Shown: positions 29,015 through 40,855 of the stretch, one piece after another
Layout: every line of letters starts with the position of its first letter
Position numbering within the stretch: position 1 is the first letter of the stretch
NCBI GenBank assembly: GCA_003117195.1
Contig: BDSI01000010.1
Location: 124,001 to 188,000, forward strand
Direction of reading: 5' to 3'
Length of the DNA: 64,000 nucleotides
From: Eudorina sp. 2006-703-Eu-15
Lineage: Eukaryota > Chlorophyta > Chlorophyceae > Chlamydomonadales > Volvocaceae
Made by a program: the position numbers and the translations under genes
Notes under the pieces: model-generated
What the model was told of the DNA's origin: nothing
Database searches by the model: none
What the model saw: the letters and a program-made list of their open reading frames with translations, nothing else

Positions 29015-32000
29015 TCAGAACTCGTCCACCAGGGCCGCCGGCGGCGAAAGCTCCACCACATGCAGGTGCCACCCGGGGAACAACCGTTCCAGGTCATTGT
29101 ACGGCACGCCGTGCGAGTAACACTGCCCGCCGCCGTTGCCGCCGCCGCCGCTGCCGGCCGCGATGAAGCTGCCGCCGCTGCCGCGAATGTTAAGCTCCGA
29201 AATCGTCGTACGGCGGGATGAGGGTGACGGCACCAGCTGCGGCTGCGACACCGCCGCCGGCGCGCCGCCGCCGGGGATGCCGTACCCCGACGTGGTGCTC
29301 GACCGCGCGACCTCCAGGCTGCGGAAGGACCGCTGGCGGGTGGCTTGCCGGGAGAGAGCCCCTGCGAGGACCTCAGAGTTCGCCAGACGGCCTCGACCCG
29401 CCATTGATATGCTGCCGTCTGCCCCGTTCCCTCCGCCGCCGCCGCCGCCGCCGCCGCCGCCGAAGCTGAATCCGTTGCTGCTGAGACTCTGCGCGTGGGC
29501 GTTGCCGTCACGGCGGCGTCCGGGCGCACCGCATACAGGATACAAGGCACGGCATTTCAGTCACGGCATTTCAATCATTATTTCAGTCACGGCCGCGGGG
29601 TGAATGCGTGGCGCACCGCTGCAGCGCGCGGGGCCCCGCAGGCTAGGGTCGCTGGTACTAAAACCGCGCACCCGAACGACCGAGCGTTCGACCGAACGTA
29701 CGACACTGAGACTGGGACTGGGACCGCTCAGGGTTTGCGCATGGACCCAAGCACACCGCCACAATCCGTCGGCCGACTTGTCCCGGAGGGGACCGGCGAC
29801 CGGGCAACTTTCCAGAACGAACCGCAACCCGATATGTGCGTGCATGACTGCATGACTACTGCATGACTACTGCATGACTGCATGACTACTGCATGACTGC
29901 ATGACTGCATGACTGCATGACTGCATGACTGCATGACTGCATGTGTTAACAAGATTGCAGCAAGGTGCGCTAAAAGCTGACAACTCCGCGCACGACGCAG
30001 GCTAGGGCCAACTTTCCGCACGTACATTGGTAGGATGCACCTTGCGGTACGGTACGGTAGGAAATGATGCCGTATGCCTGTGGGCCCACGACGCACCTTC
30101 ATGGGCAGCGTGGAGTGTAGCGCCTGCAGGAGGCGCACGATGTCGGACGGCGACTTGCGGATGTAGAGCGTGTTGTCCAGCGGGGCCACCGCGAAGTATG
30201 TGTTGGTCTGGGCACGGAGTGGTGGGGTGGGCGTCAAATGAAAAAACCAGAACCCCAAAAACATACCCGGGCACACCCAGATTACTCAGGATAAAGGGTT
30301 CGGCGCGCGTGCAGAGAATCATTTCGGCTGGCGGCGGTGGCGGTGGAGCCCCACCCGCGCCACCCTCCTGTTTAATTCTTTTTTCCAATTTAACCCTCCT
30401 TGCGTCCCCCCTCCCTTCTTCCTAACCCATCGTCCAGGCAGATCTGGAACCCTCCCTCCGCCCCCCGCCCACTCCCATGCAGCAAGCCACCGCAAGAACA
30501 CAGCAGCAGTCGACAGCTATGGGCCCAGATCACTTCAGGCATCTTAAGTTGCGGCTGCCGACCGCCCGGCTCGCACCCCCGCCCGGCTCACACCCCCGCC
30601 CGGCTTCACATACCCCGCCCGGCTCACCCCCCGCCCCCGCCCGGCTCATATCCCCCGCCCAGATTCTTCCTGACGCGCTGCTCGACCGTGTGCATATGAG
30701 GAACAGACAGCTCTTCGCATTTGTCGCATGTGTTTCAGAGCAGGGCGCGGCGGCGGGGCCCGGCGGCCGGGCCGCACATCGCAAACCCTCCACGCCGCCT
30801 TCGCTCAGCTGCTCCACATTCCGAGGCGCGCGAACAGGCAACAACAGGCATGGGCGTGGGAACGCGGGCATGGACATGCACACGGACGTGGACGCGGACG
30901 TGGACGTGGATGTGGACGTGGATGTGGACGTGGATGGGGGGGGACGCGGACGGGGACGGGGACGCTAGGGTGTCAACGTGTGGTCGGGTGCGCACCGCAC
31001 CGCACCGCACCTGCACCAGTACGGCCAGCATCGCCGGACTGGGGTTGGTGATGCGCAGGCTGGCGCGCAGCACCGGCACACTGAACAGGCCGTGCTGCTC
31101 CCCCGCCACCCGCAGGATCTGCGCGGGGCGGGTCGGTCAAGGGAGGGCGCACGCGCGGGACACAACACCGCCTCACTGACCGGAACGAACGGCGGTACTG
31201 CGGCAACGCATGAGGCCGGCGCTGGGGGCCCCGTGGGGGTGCAGGAGATGGGTATAGGAAATTGGTAGACATATTCAAACTGCGCTGCTGCCAGAGGAGA
31301 TGGGTGGATATACCGGTATATCGAAGCTGCCCTGAGGGGGTTAGTTTAACTGTAAGCAGGACCCAACAAACAAGTCAAAGCCCTGACCGGAAGGGAGGCC
31401 GTACGGAGGCTGACCGAGAAAAACAACCCGGGTCGATCTTCGGTGAGCACCGTAACGTATCCCGGCCCAACCGAAACAATCCATGGGGCCACGTGGGCCC
31501 AGGACGCCCGCCGCGTACGGCGCGTTAGCGGATGTCATTGCCCTCAGCCCTAGGCCCGAGGCTTGGGCTGAGGCTGAGCTCGGCCTGCGTTGAACCTCGT
31601 GCCAGAGCACACCCCAACCCCGCAACCGACCCAAACTGCCAACCCAACCACCAACCGCCTGACCTGAGAGATGATGCCCACAGCGGATATGACGTGCGAC
31701 AGGCCGGCTGCGGAGGCCAGCAGATGCGGCATCAGCGCCGCCACGCGCGCTGATGTGCAGACGGTGGCGTTGCCCGTCATGGATGACCCCACGTCCGTGT
31801 TGCTGCGGGGCCCCAGCCCGCCGCTGCTGAAGCTCACGCCGCCGATCCCGTTGCCGATTCCGTTGCCGATTCCGTTGCCGCCGGCTGCGGCCGGCCCCGA
31901 CGCGGCCACGGACTCCAGCACTGCGGGGTCCGCCAGCACCAGGCCCACCGGCAGGGAGACCGCGATGGCACCGCCCGGGTGGTCCGGCAGGGGGATGAAG

Positions 32001-35000
32001 AAGTCGCCTGCGCGGAGGAGGGGCAGGGCCCGGGGTACACGAAATTGGTAGACATGTTGAAGCTGCGCCAGGCACAGGCCCGGGGTGGACCGCAGAGGGG
32101 AAGGGATGCGGGTGGGGAGGGCGGACAGCCGGGGCGGTGTGAGGGTGGGAAGGACGGACAGAGACCGTTTCGGCTTGAGGGATTCAGTTTGCACACGTTG
32201 AATGAAGAACCACGACGCCACAACCAGGCCCAAAATGATTGAGTGACCGCGGGACTTCCATATTCCCTCGGTCTGTCCCCAACCTAATCCCAGCATACAG
32301 ATCGAACCCCTAAATCCCCGTGTACCCCCAATCGACCTCCCAACAAACGGCCGATACCCTATTGGAATTTCGATGTCCTCCATCTAACACCCAGCCCGCA
32401 CCCAGCATGGCCCATATCCAGCCTCAAACCCGCCAACGCCTGCGCTGTGCTTACGGGGATTCGCGGGACCTAGCACCGTCTTAACGGCGCTGGCCGCCGC
32501 CGAGCAGGCGCTGGCAGTGGTGAAGCCGCCGCTGCCGCCGGCCCCGCAGCCACCACCGCCGCTGCCGAAGCCACCGCCACAGCCGCCGCTGTTGGGCCCC
32601 AGGCCGACACCCCCGTTGGAGCCCAGCGTCCCCGCCAGGCTGTTGAGGGAGGACTTGTCCGCGGCCGCCCTCCGGCGCTCAAAGGTCACGGCTTGGGATG
32701 CCTGGACGGCGTCCTGCAGTGGAGCGGGAAAAGTTGTGTGATTGTGTGCTTTCGGAGAACTGGGCCGGCTGCTTGTGTGTGCGTGTGCGTTCAGCGGGTA
32801 AGTGAAGGGAAGGGCAATGACAGGAAGGGCAGTGCAGGAGAAGGCGCCATGGATGTTCATGAGGCGACTTTGACCCTACGACGGAGCCCCAACCCGGCCC
32901 ATTGCAGCACCTGCGCCTCGCACCAGCCTCACGATGGAATGCAGTTAAGAGTTGTAATACGGTAATACAACGGGTTTTACCGGAGAAGGTTTTATACTCG
33001 TAAGGGTTTTTCATTGTTAGGGATGTTACAGCGGACCCCGCGGGTCATCGGTGACAGCCATCGTCTACAGCCGAAGCTTCAGTAATACGGTAAATCTACA
33101 GTAACACTACTACTACTATGTAATACGGTAAATCTACAGTAACACTACTACTACTACTCCTATGTAATACCACACTATCTCATCATGATGACGTGCCGCC
33201 CCGGCGCCGCTCACCATCCTCACGATGAACTGCGGGTGGTCCGCTGCCCCGAGGGTCGACAGCACACTCGCGAGCAAGCGGCCGGCGCTAGCGCCCCCCG
33301 CCGCCGCGGCGTTGGCGGCCGCCGCCGCCGCGGAGGGCAGCACCACGCCCGCCTCGCCCCCGACCCCGCCAAGCCCCGCAGGCGACACGCTGGCCGCGAA
33401 GTCCAGCGCCAGCGCCAGGCTGATCTGGTCGTAGTTGCCTAAAGAGGCCGCGGCGGGCAGCTGCTGGAGCAGGGAGGCGGTGGGCGCGGTGGAGCCGACG
33501 CTGCCGCACACGCCGCTCGCGGCCGCCTGCGGGGTGTGCGGGGTGTGCGCCACCGCCAGGCCACGGATGGATGCAAGGGGATGCGGATGGCGCCGAATGC
33601 GGGGTGTGCAACACCGCAGCACCACAGCACCGCGCCACCGCCAGGCGACGTGGATGGACGCGGTGGGAGCGGAATGCAGGCCGAGGGCGGCATGCAGCAG
33701 CGGGGGCGGGCGAGGAGGAGAGGGAGGAGGAGGATCCATGGGAGCGGACGGGCACTGTAGGCGCCGGACATGGGCGACACCCTCCTAGGTACGAAGGTAC
33801 CTCAAGGGCGGTATTCAGAAGCCCCGACCGAAGGGAACCGGCCGTCCAGCTCGCTTTGGACGCGCCCATGTTCGCGACGTCTCATACCGTGTGGATCTGC
33901 ATCTTCACTAGCCCGCGAGGTGGACCCCTCAACCCCACCTACCGCGCCCCTGTCGCCGCTCCACGTGAGCCCCGGGACGCCCGACAGCTTCCCGAACGGG
34001 TCGAACGAGGCGCGCCACTCGCCCTCCTGGGTGGAGGCAGAACAGGCGGGAGGCGGGGCGGGCATAGGGAATTGGTAGACAGGTTCTTGCACTGCGCTGC
34101 TGCCAAGGGCAGGGGGAGGGTAAGGGCCGGCAGCGCTTGCGGGGCCCGGTGTCGTGAATGACATAGGGCGGTGGGTAGGGCCGGCGGAGGTGGGCGTCGA
34201 GCGGGCTCCCGCCGCCCGAAGCCAAGGCGCAGCCACCGCCACCGTCTTGGTCTGAACCAGCAAACGCCCCCATGGATCCCAGTCCCCGGGCTGCCTTTGA
34301 CACCCCACGCTTCGCAGTCCGCTACACCCCACGCTTCCGGATTCGTTGGCTGGATGGGCTGCCTGTGCTCCGCTACCCCCTCGCGCGTTCCCCACCTTCC
34401 TGGCGCCGTTGGCCGCTCCGGAACCGGACAGCGGCGACCCCGCGGCCTGGGCGCCGTTGCTGGCGCCGTTGCCGCCGGCTCCGGAACCCGGGCCGCCCGC
34501 CAGCGGCCCCGAGTAGCCGGGCATGTGGGGGTCGAGCGGCCGCTGCGCCAGCAGCGCCAGGGAGGCCGCCAGCTGCGCGGCCGGCACGATGACCACCAGC
34601 TCCAGGGGGGTGGTGGCCTCTGCGGGTCCACCCACGGGCGCAAGCGGGGCGCGGAGGTATAGGAAATTGATAGACAAATTCAAACTGCGCTGCTGCCAAA
34701 GCAAAAGCGGCGAGGAGGGCCCGTGTTGGGGTCCGTGCGTTGGGTCTCAGGCCTCAGCCGGCGGGTGTGTTTGGACACGGTTCCCAGTATTAGGGAATTA
34801 CTTGGAAACAGAAAAGCCCAGACATGCCCGCCGCACTTCAAGGCACACACAGACGGACGGGGCGCGCCATCACGCCAACACTCGCCCTCCATTCTGGACC
34901 CTCGGGGGGGGGGAGGGCTCCTCACTCCTTACCCAGCCGGTCCTCTTGGCCACCCGTGTAGCCGGTTCCGGAGCTGCGACCGGCGGACACGCCGAACACC

Positions 35001-38000
35001 GTCCCGCCCGTGAAGCTGCTGCACCTGCTCTGCACCGCCGCCGACGACGGCGATGCCGACCAGACACCGCTGCCGCAGGCAGCTGCGGCGGCGGCGGCGA
35101 CGGCGCTCGGCGTGGGGCCGCTTGCTGTGGGGCTGCTCTGCGGGCTAAGTGCGGAGCGAAGCCGGAGGCTGAGCTGCGGCAGAAGTTCTATTGAGGTGCG
35201 GCCGGGAGCCGCGGTGCTGTTGCGGTTAACCGCCGCCACCGAGTACGGCGACGACGGCCGCATGCCGCGGTCGGCGCCGCCACTGGCGCCGCCGCCGCCG
35301 CCGCCGAGCCCCATCGGGCCGGAGATTCGCCGCTGACGGCTCGACGGCCCCTGGCCCGCGGACCCCACGCTGCAGACAAACACATGATCCCGCCGCCGGC
35401 CTGGCAGCAGCAACCCACGCAGGATCTTAGAATCAAGCGCCACGCTCCGCAGCATGCCGTCGATGACCTCGAACCCTATCCGGTTATCCTTGTAGCTGCT
35501 GCTGCTGCTTCCGCCCGCTGGGCTGCTGGGACCGCTGATTACACCGTTGGGGCTGCCTCCTCCTCCTCCGCCGCCGCCGCCGCCGCCGCCACCGCCCGTG
35601 AAGCTACCGCCGCTGCTGGCGGCGGAGACGGACAGCGCGGGCGGGGTGGCGCCTGCTCGGTAGCTGAAGCTGGTGCTGCTGCCCAGCAGCGCGGCGGCGG
35701 GCCCGCTGGACCGCATGCTGGCGACTCGCAGCAGCGTGGACTCGCGGATGGCGGCGGCGGAGCCGCTGGGCGACGGGAACATCCCCGGCGAGGCCGCGGC
35801 CTCCGGCGGCGGCGCCGCGCTGTCGATGGACGGCAGGGACAGAGCCGGCGGCGCGGATCCGGACGCCGCAACCTTGGGGCGGACCTGCCGAAACGACGCG
35901 ACGAAACGGCCATCCGGAGGTACCCGGGGAGAGCGGGGGTACAGGAAATTGGTAGACAAATTAGCGGGGATAGCGGGGAACGCACGCGGTATCAGGGTAC
36001 GCGTATTGGGCGGAGAGCACGGGGTGGGCTAGGGGACGGTGGTGTTGGAGTGGGATGAAACAGAGGAGAGGGGGTGCTGAGCAAACCGCGGCCTGACGCG
36101 CAGACCCCGCCGCGGGTCACGGCGGGTCTGTGCCTCGGGTCCGTATGTGCAATATGCTGCCTTCGCATCCGATGCGTTGAGGGACCCACGCCCCGGGGGA
36201 CCTCAGCCTGAGGCTCCGGCCAACCGTCACCGTAGTTCCGATAAACACACCAAAATATAGGGATACATATATATATATGTGTGTGTATATGGACGTGGAC
36301 GCGGTTCGGCACTCAAGAACCGTGGACCGCGTCCACATTGTCACGGGCCCGACCCTGCCGCCCATACATGCCGACGCTTCCGCTTGTCACGATATCGCTG
36401 CTGCTGCTACTGCTGCTGCTACTGCTGGGGTTGCCACCAACTGAAGCGCGTCTACCCCCTGTCCGTACGTTTAGATATGGTTTAGGGACCTCCTCCATAT
36501 ATCCAGGTACCGTTTCAGAATGTACATACATGTTCTGCCTCCAGAACGGTGCCCCCGCAGTCCCACACCTGTCGCGCGTGATACACCACAGTGGCCATCC
36601 GGGTGCCTTCGTCCACACCTGCGGATGGGAGGCGCGGACGAACAAGAAGGGACAAGAAGGGGCTGAGGGGCCCCGCAGCGCCTTGCTGGTCCTCCACACC
36701 ACCGACAGCCCTGGCGGAAAGCCGCACACGCACCCGGCTCGCACGGCCTGCGGTTAACCTCACCCACACGCCACACGGGTAGAATCAAATTACCCACCCA
36801 CCCACCCACGCATCCACGCATCCGGTCACCGATTGCGCCCTGATTGCGGAACTCCTGTTTCTGTGCCTGCCAACCCTACGCCCGTCTGCGATGTCGCCCT
36901 TCCGTACACCCGTACACCCGTACATTCTTGCATTGCTATTTCCGTCTACCGTTTCCTGGACCCACCCTCTTTCGCCGCGTCGCCGCCGGGTTTGCGTGCT
37001 CTTTTCTTCTGTTTCTTTAATTTAACCTTTTGCCTTTGCCTGCCGTTTGTCCGCCCTTTGTTGCCACTCACATCTTCCGTTCGCCTCGCCGTCCGTCCGC
37101 GTTTCGTCCCATTTGCGCAGGTGAGTACTACGTTCTCGATAATTTGTGCTGTCTGGGGTGTGGTCCGTCCTCGTGCTGTCGCGCGTTGGTTGGTCCGGGA
37201 TGGGTCCGGCGGCGACGCGGTCGCCCGAGGTAACAGTGAGCGCACAATTCAGGTATGTATGGTAAGTAACTTGGGTCGCGTATTGACTCCTGTGCCACGT
37301 ATCGGTTCCCCAATCCATACCCCCAATTACCAGGCTGGTGACCCGGTCCCTGGATTTCGGTCCTTGGATCTCGTCACGGAGCTAACTCCCTTTTAATGGG
37401 AGGATTTGTGCAGTTAACCGTGGAGTCCTGGCTGCAAAGCTTTGGCGAAACGAGACACCCGTTCGCGCGTACTGCAGGTCGGCCGTCGCCGCACTGCTTT
37501 TATTTTGCGTGCTGATTTTTCTGGGTCAATTACTTTTCTATTTTGGGTGGGTATATGCGTGCTCGAGCCTTCACCGACAACAACCCCAACGATGCCGCCG
37601 CCATCGCCGAGCGCGCCACGACTGGACTCGACGCGCAGGGCTACCCACGCCGCCAGCTCCTCGCCAAGTTTGACGCCCTCATCCGCGCCGCCCCACAGTC
37701 CTTCTACTATGCCCGGCGCACGACCCACCCCGACCTGCTCCGCGTCGTCCGTCAACACCTTCGCCCCGCCTGACCGGCTCACCGGCTAAACACCTCCCCT
37801 CCCCTCCATCACCGCGCCCCTACCACGGCTGCGGGCTATGATACAAAGGTCGCCGTCCGGGCAACTCCGGCGGTGTTGATCTCCGTCGTCTCTCTGCCTT
37901 CCTATAAATCCTCGGTTGAGCCCCGCATGCCACTCCATCGCCTCCCCCACACCCACCCATGGCGACACCCTCACCCCCTCGCGCCGCCCCTCCTCCCGCC

Positions 38001-40855
38001 CCTCACCACCCCTCCCCGTCACCGCCCTACGCCCCGCCGCCCCACCGCCCGCACGCCACCCGCCGTACCGCACACGCGCACGCACCCCCGATCGCAACCC
38101 TCTGCGCCCACGGCCTCTCATGCGTGAGGCCGCGCGCGCCCGGCCGGGCTGGTGGGGAGCCGATCACCCCGGTCCGCCACCCGGCCCTCTTGCGTCATCC
38201 CCGCGGTCACCGATTGCGCCCTGATTGCGGAACTCCTGTTTCTGTGCCTGCCAACCCTACGCCCGTCTGCGATGTCGCCCTTCCGTACACCCGTACGCCC
38301 GTACATTCTTGCATTGCTATTTCCGTCTACCGTTTCCTGGACCCACCCTCTTTCGCCGCGTCGCCGCCGGGTTTGCGTGCTCTTTTCTTCTGTTTCTTTA
38401 ATTTAACCTTTTGCCTTTGCCTGCCGTTTGTCCGCCCTTTGTTGCCACTCACATCTTCCGTTCGCCTCGCCGTCCGTCCGCGTTTCGTCCCATTTGCGCA
38501 GGTGAGTACTACGTTCTCGATAATTTGTGCTGTCTGGGGTGTGGTCCGTCCTCGTGCTGTCGCGCGTTGGTTGGTCCGGGATGGGTCCGGCGGCGACGCG
38601 GTCGCCCGAGGTAACAGTGAGCGCACAATTCAGGTATGTATGGTAAGTAACTTGGGTCGCGTATTGACTCCTGTGCCACGTATCGGTTCCCCAATCCATA
38701 CCCACGCATCCACCCACCCACGCAGCCACCCACCCACCCACCCACCCACCCACCCACCCACCCACCGGTCGACTTCATGGCGGCCACGTATCGGTCGGCC
38801 GCCTCCACCAGCTGGTGCCTCCGCAGCGCCACCGCCGCCGCCCTCAGGTCCGCCACCGTCCAGGGAAGCAGGTGCTGGGGGTCCAACAGGTTGTCCACGG
38901 CGTCCATCTGGGCCGCGAGGGGCAAGGGCGCAGGGCGGGGGGACAGAGCTAAAGAAACTAAAGAAGCTCAAGACACGCCGGGCGCTGACGCAGGCGCGGA
39001 AGCGGCGGAGGGGACGGATGGAAATCGGGCAGTGAGCCTGCGTCCTCCTGGAAGCCAAGGCCTGCCTCCCGGTGTGTTCTAGGGGAGGTCCCAGCACGGC
39101 CGACCGCAGCTGACCGAACCCGACCCAGTTGCGGATTCAGATTCTCTGTGTGTCACGTTTTTCAAAAGCGAGAGAGGGGACCTGGCCCACCCCAGTGTAC
39201 GGGCAGTCCCAACCCGTGTGCCTGCGCTGCGCAGCAACCCCACGGCGCGTGAACCCCACAGGAGGGCCTCTCCAAGCCCGGCTGCACCGCAGCGCGTGCG
39301 TCTCGCGGAGCACCCTCTCGGGAGCTGCACGCGCATAACAACTCCCAACTCCCACTCGCCGAGTCGCGTCGAGTCGAACCCAACGGCTGCGGATCTGGAT
39401 GCAGCGGCTGGCCATGGCTAAGGCAGCTACAGACCATAAACGTTGAACGCATATTTCATACCACCCGAATCTGGGTTTGTGTTTTTCTCCTCGGCCTCCT
39501 CGAGACGGCCGCCCTCTCGAATCTGCGCTGAAACAAATGTACAGGCATTCCCCACTCGAACAGCAGATGCGCGCACCGCCCGCGACCCAAACCCTCCCGC
39601 GACCGACTCGGCGCCCCGGCCGCACCTTCCCAGCAGTCGCGCCATGCCAAAACGCGGCAGGAAACCCCCGCAGGCGCACACCGTGTTGGGTCCGTCTGAG
39701 CTCCGTCCGTCGCCCCCCGATGTCCGACAGGAGGACCTTTCCCAAGCCCGACAGGGAAAACAACCCTAGACCCACACCCCGATCTTTGGTAGCTTCTGTA
39801 AGTACATTGCAGGTTGCATGCTCGGCGTCCTTGGGCCTGGGCCGTTCGCACGGGTCTTTCGCCGCAACATCCCGATCCACAAAGCAGATGACCTCTGGCA
39901 GCAGCCGTCGTCGCTGCTGCTACTGCTGTTGGTGCACCCAGCCCAGCCCAGCCCTAACCATATTTCAGACTTACCAGGGTCCCGATCGGCTTTCTAGGGT
40001 CCTCTCCTGTAACCCCCAAGTACGGTGACTCACCAGCCCCCGCGCCCCGATCTCCTCCGCCAGCCTCCGCAGCTCCGGCAGCTGCTCCCAAGCCACCTCG
40101 CAGCACTCCCGGTACAGGAAGCCCAGCAGCGCTGACGCCAGCTGCCAGTGCCAATGCATTCTGTGCGGGGTACCCGGGCGCACGGCCAGTAATGAGGGGT
40201 CCGGAAGCGGAGGGGGGCCCCGTCGGCTTCGCCTTGCGCCCGCGTGGGGTGCGGGCCCGAGACAGGCCACGCCCGGCGGGGACGCGGGGTCGGGCACGTG
40301 GATCCAGGGCGGGATGGGTGGCGGGGTGCATCAGGAAGATGCGTTGGTCGGATCCCCGGGACGCGGCAAATCCATCCCCATGACTAATGCAGGCGGGCAG
40401 GCGTCGTTTCAGCGGTGCGGGAGTTGCGTGAGTGTATGTCTCATGTCATCGGCAGCGGTGCTAGGTGCAGGCACCTGCGGATCATGGGCTTGCCGGCCAG
40501 GGCCCCAGAGACCAAGTCCGCTCCGGGGCCAGCTGCCCGGTCACTGTACTCGGGGAAACTGGCGGGGTCCGCCAGCAGGCGCGCGAAGTAGCCGCCGGCG
40601 TTGCGTGAGCGCAGCACATCTTTATGGGCCGGCAGAGGCCGGGCGTAGTTGACTTCATCCGCGACCATGATGACTAGGTCGCATGTGGACGCGTCCAAGA
40701 GGAGCTGCTCCGGGGGGCGGCCGGCGTAGGGCACGGAGATCAGGGCGCCGATGCCGGCGAGCGCCGCGGTGCTGCCGGCGCCCGTGGAGTTGCTGTACAA
40801 CGCGCTGGCGCTGTAAGTCGGCTGCGTTGAGCTGGAGCTGGAGCTGGGTCTGGGG
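29015..40855 (-). CDS. BTB/POZ-domain protein, large multi-exon gene (5' end not resolved)
   Basis: Thirteen minus-strand exons chain with consistent phases: 40475-40855, 40034-40160, 38766-38907, 36530-36618, 34933-35884, 34396-34619, 33943-34026, 33215-33526, 32455-32713, 31664-32007, 31011-31118, 30097-30207, 29015-29488; about 1201 residues to a stop at 29015. The first two exons encode a BTB fold, a protein-interaction domain often serving as a cullin-3 ligase adaptor: DLVIMVADE, RPLPAHKDVLRSRNAGGYFA, then ALLGFLYRECCEV and LPELRRLAEEIGARGL. The third exon (MDAVDNLLDPQHLLPWTVADL) fits a post-BTB helix pair. The rest has long Gly/Ser/Ala-rich stretches around short ordered segments (DNRIGFEVIDGMLRSVALDS; DFFIPLPDHPGGAIAVSLPV; TNTYFAVAPLDNTLYIRKSP; YNDLERLFPGWHLHVVEL) that I do not recognise. 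No in-frame ATG precedes the first exon, so an upstream exon is missing; an ATG frame at 41392 is one candidate. Two adjacent genes cannot be fully excluded. Confidence 0.72.
29842..29943. repeat. CATGACTG/CATGACTACTG tandem repeat in a BTB-gene intron
   Basis: About a dozen copies of an 8-11 bp unit (GCATGACT with or without ACT) in the last intron of the BTB gene. Confidence 0.9.
30880..30942. repeat. GTGGACGTGGAT tandem repeat in a BTB-gene intron
   Basis: Six-base-based purine-rich repeat (GACGTG/GATGTG) between exons 11 and 12; plus-strand frames read VDVDVD artefactually. Confidence 0.85.
31250..31294 (-). repeat. Intronic GTCTACCAATTTCC block, copy A
   Basis: Sense (minus) strand reads GGCAGCAGCGCAGTTTGAA, then TATGTCTACCAATTTCCTAT and ACCC. 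In the intron between BTB-gene exons 10 and 11, about 130 nt before the acceptor. Confidence 0.85.
32033..32070 (-). repeat. Intronic GTCTACCAATTTCC block, copy B
   Basis: Sense strand GGCGCAGCTTCAACATGTCT followed by ACCAATTTCGTGTACCCC; 27 nt before the exon 10 acceptor of the BTB gene. The upstream half is more diverged. Confidence 0.8.
33020..33062. repeat. GGATGTTACAGCGGACCCCGCGGGTCATCGG terminus-like copy
   Basis: Contains GTTACAGCGGACCCC then GCGGGTCATCGGTGACAGCC. The reverse complement of the same block ends the repeats near 20460, 46810-46850 and 57800, so it is a dispersed element end, here in a BTB-gene intron. Confidence 0.6.
33077..33168. repeat. Direct duplication in BTB-gene intron 8
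   Basis: Two adjacent copies of a unit of about 40 bp (TAATACGGTAAATCTACAGT followed by AACACTACTACTAC), with a third partial start TGTAATACC. Confidence 0.9.
34070..34107 (-). repeat. Intronic GTCTACCAATTTCC block, copy C
   Basis: Sense strand TTGGCAGCAGCGCAGTGCAA, then GAACCTGTCTACCAATTCCC and TATGCCC; 43 nt before the exon 7 acceptor of the BTB gene. Confidence 0.85.
34655..34702 (-). repeat. Intronic GTCTACCAATTTCC block, copy D
   Basis: Sense strand TTTGGCAGCAGCGCAGTTTG, then AATTTGTCTATCAATTTCCT and ATACC; 35 nt before the exon 6 acceptor of the BTB gene. The best full-length match to copies A and G. Confidence 0.85.
35937..35963 (-). repeat. Intronic GTCTACCAATTTCC block, copy E
   Basis: Sense strand AATTTGTCTACCAATTTCCT then GTACCCCC; about 50 nt before the exon 5 acceptor of the BTB gene. 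It lacks the GGCAGCAGCGCAG half. Confidence 0.85.
36824..37322. repeat. Left 499-bp direct repeat
   Basis: From GGTCACCGATTGCGCC to CCAATCCATACC. It includes a strong donor-like CAGGTGAGTACT at about 37119. Confidence 0.85.
38205..38703. repeat. Right 499-bp direct repeat
   Basis: Near-identical to 36824-37322 at a constant offset of 1381 bp. It is followed directly by ACGCATCC and the CCCA tract. Confidence 0.85.
38704..38766. repeat. (CCCA)n tract at the insertion site
   Basis: CCCA tetranucleotides with CGCATCC/CGCAGCC interruptions; a matching shorter tract precedes the left repeat at 36790-36823. On the minus strand it forms the start of the BTB-gene intron (GTGGGTGGGT donor). Confidence 0.9.

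Larger units (their letters stand above)
36824..38703. mobile_element. LTR-like element (499-bp direct repeats) in a BTB-gene intron
   Basis: Two equal-length direct repeats, 36824-37322 and 38205-38703, flank an 882-bp interior. Only one difference was seen by eye (A at 36916, G at 38297), so the copy is recent. The unit lies entirely in the intron 36619-38765. The flanks carry ACGCATCC on both sides within a CCCA-rich tract, so an 8-bp target duplication is possible but ambiguous. Just inside the left repeat is TGGTGACCCGGTCC, which could be a primer-binding site. The interior has a 72-residue frame (37555-37773, ending THPDLLRVVRQHLRPA) and a Pro-rich frame, but no reverse transcriptase, integrase or protease. 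It fits a non-autonomous LTR retrotransposon (TRIM-like); a segmental tandem duplication through the CCCA tract is the alternative. No clear TG...CA ends were seen. Confidence 0.65.

Noticed and set aside
37959..39035. 358-codon plus-strand frame
   Set aside because: It runs through the right direct repeat, the CCCA tract and antisense to a BTB-gene exon; Pro/His-rich translation is repeat-driven.
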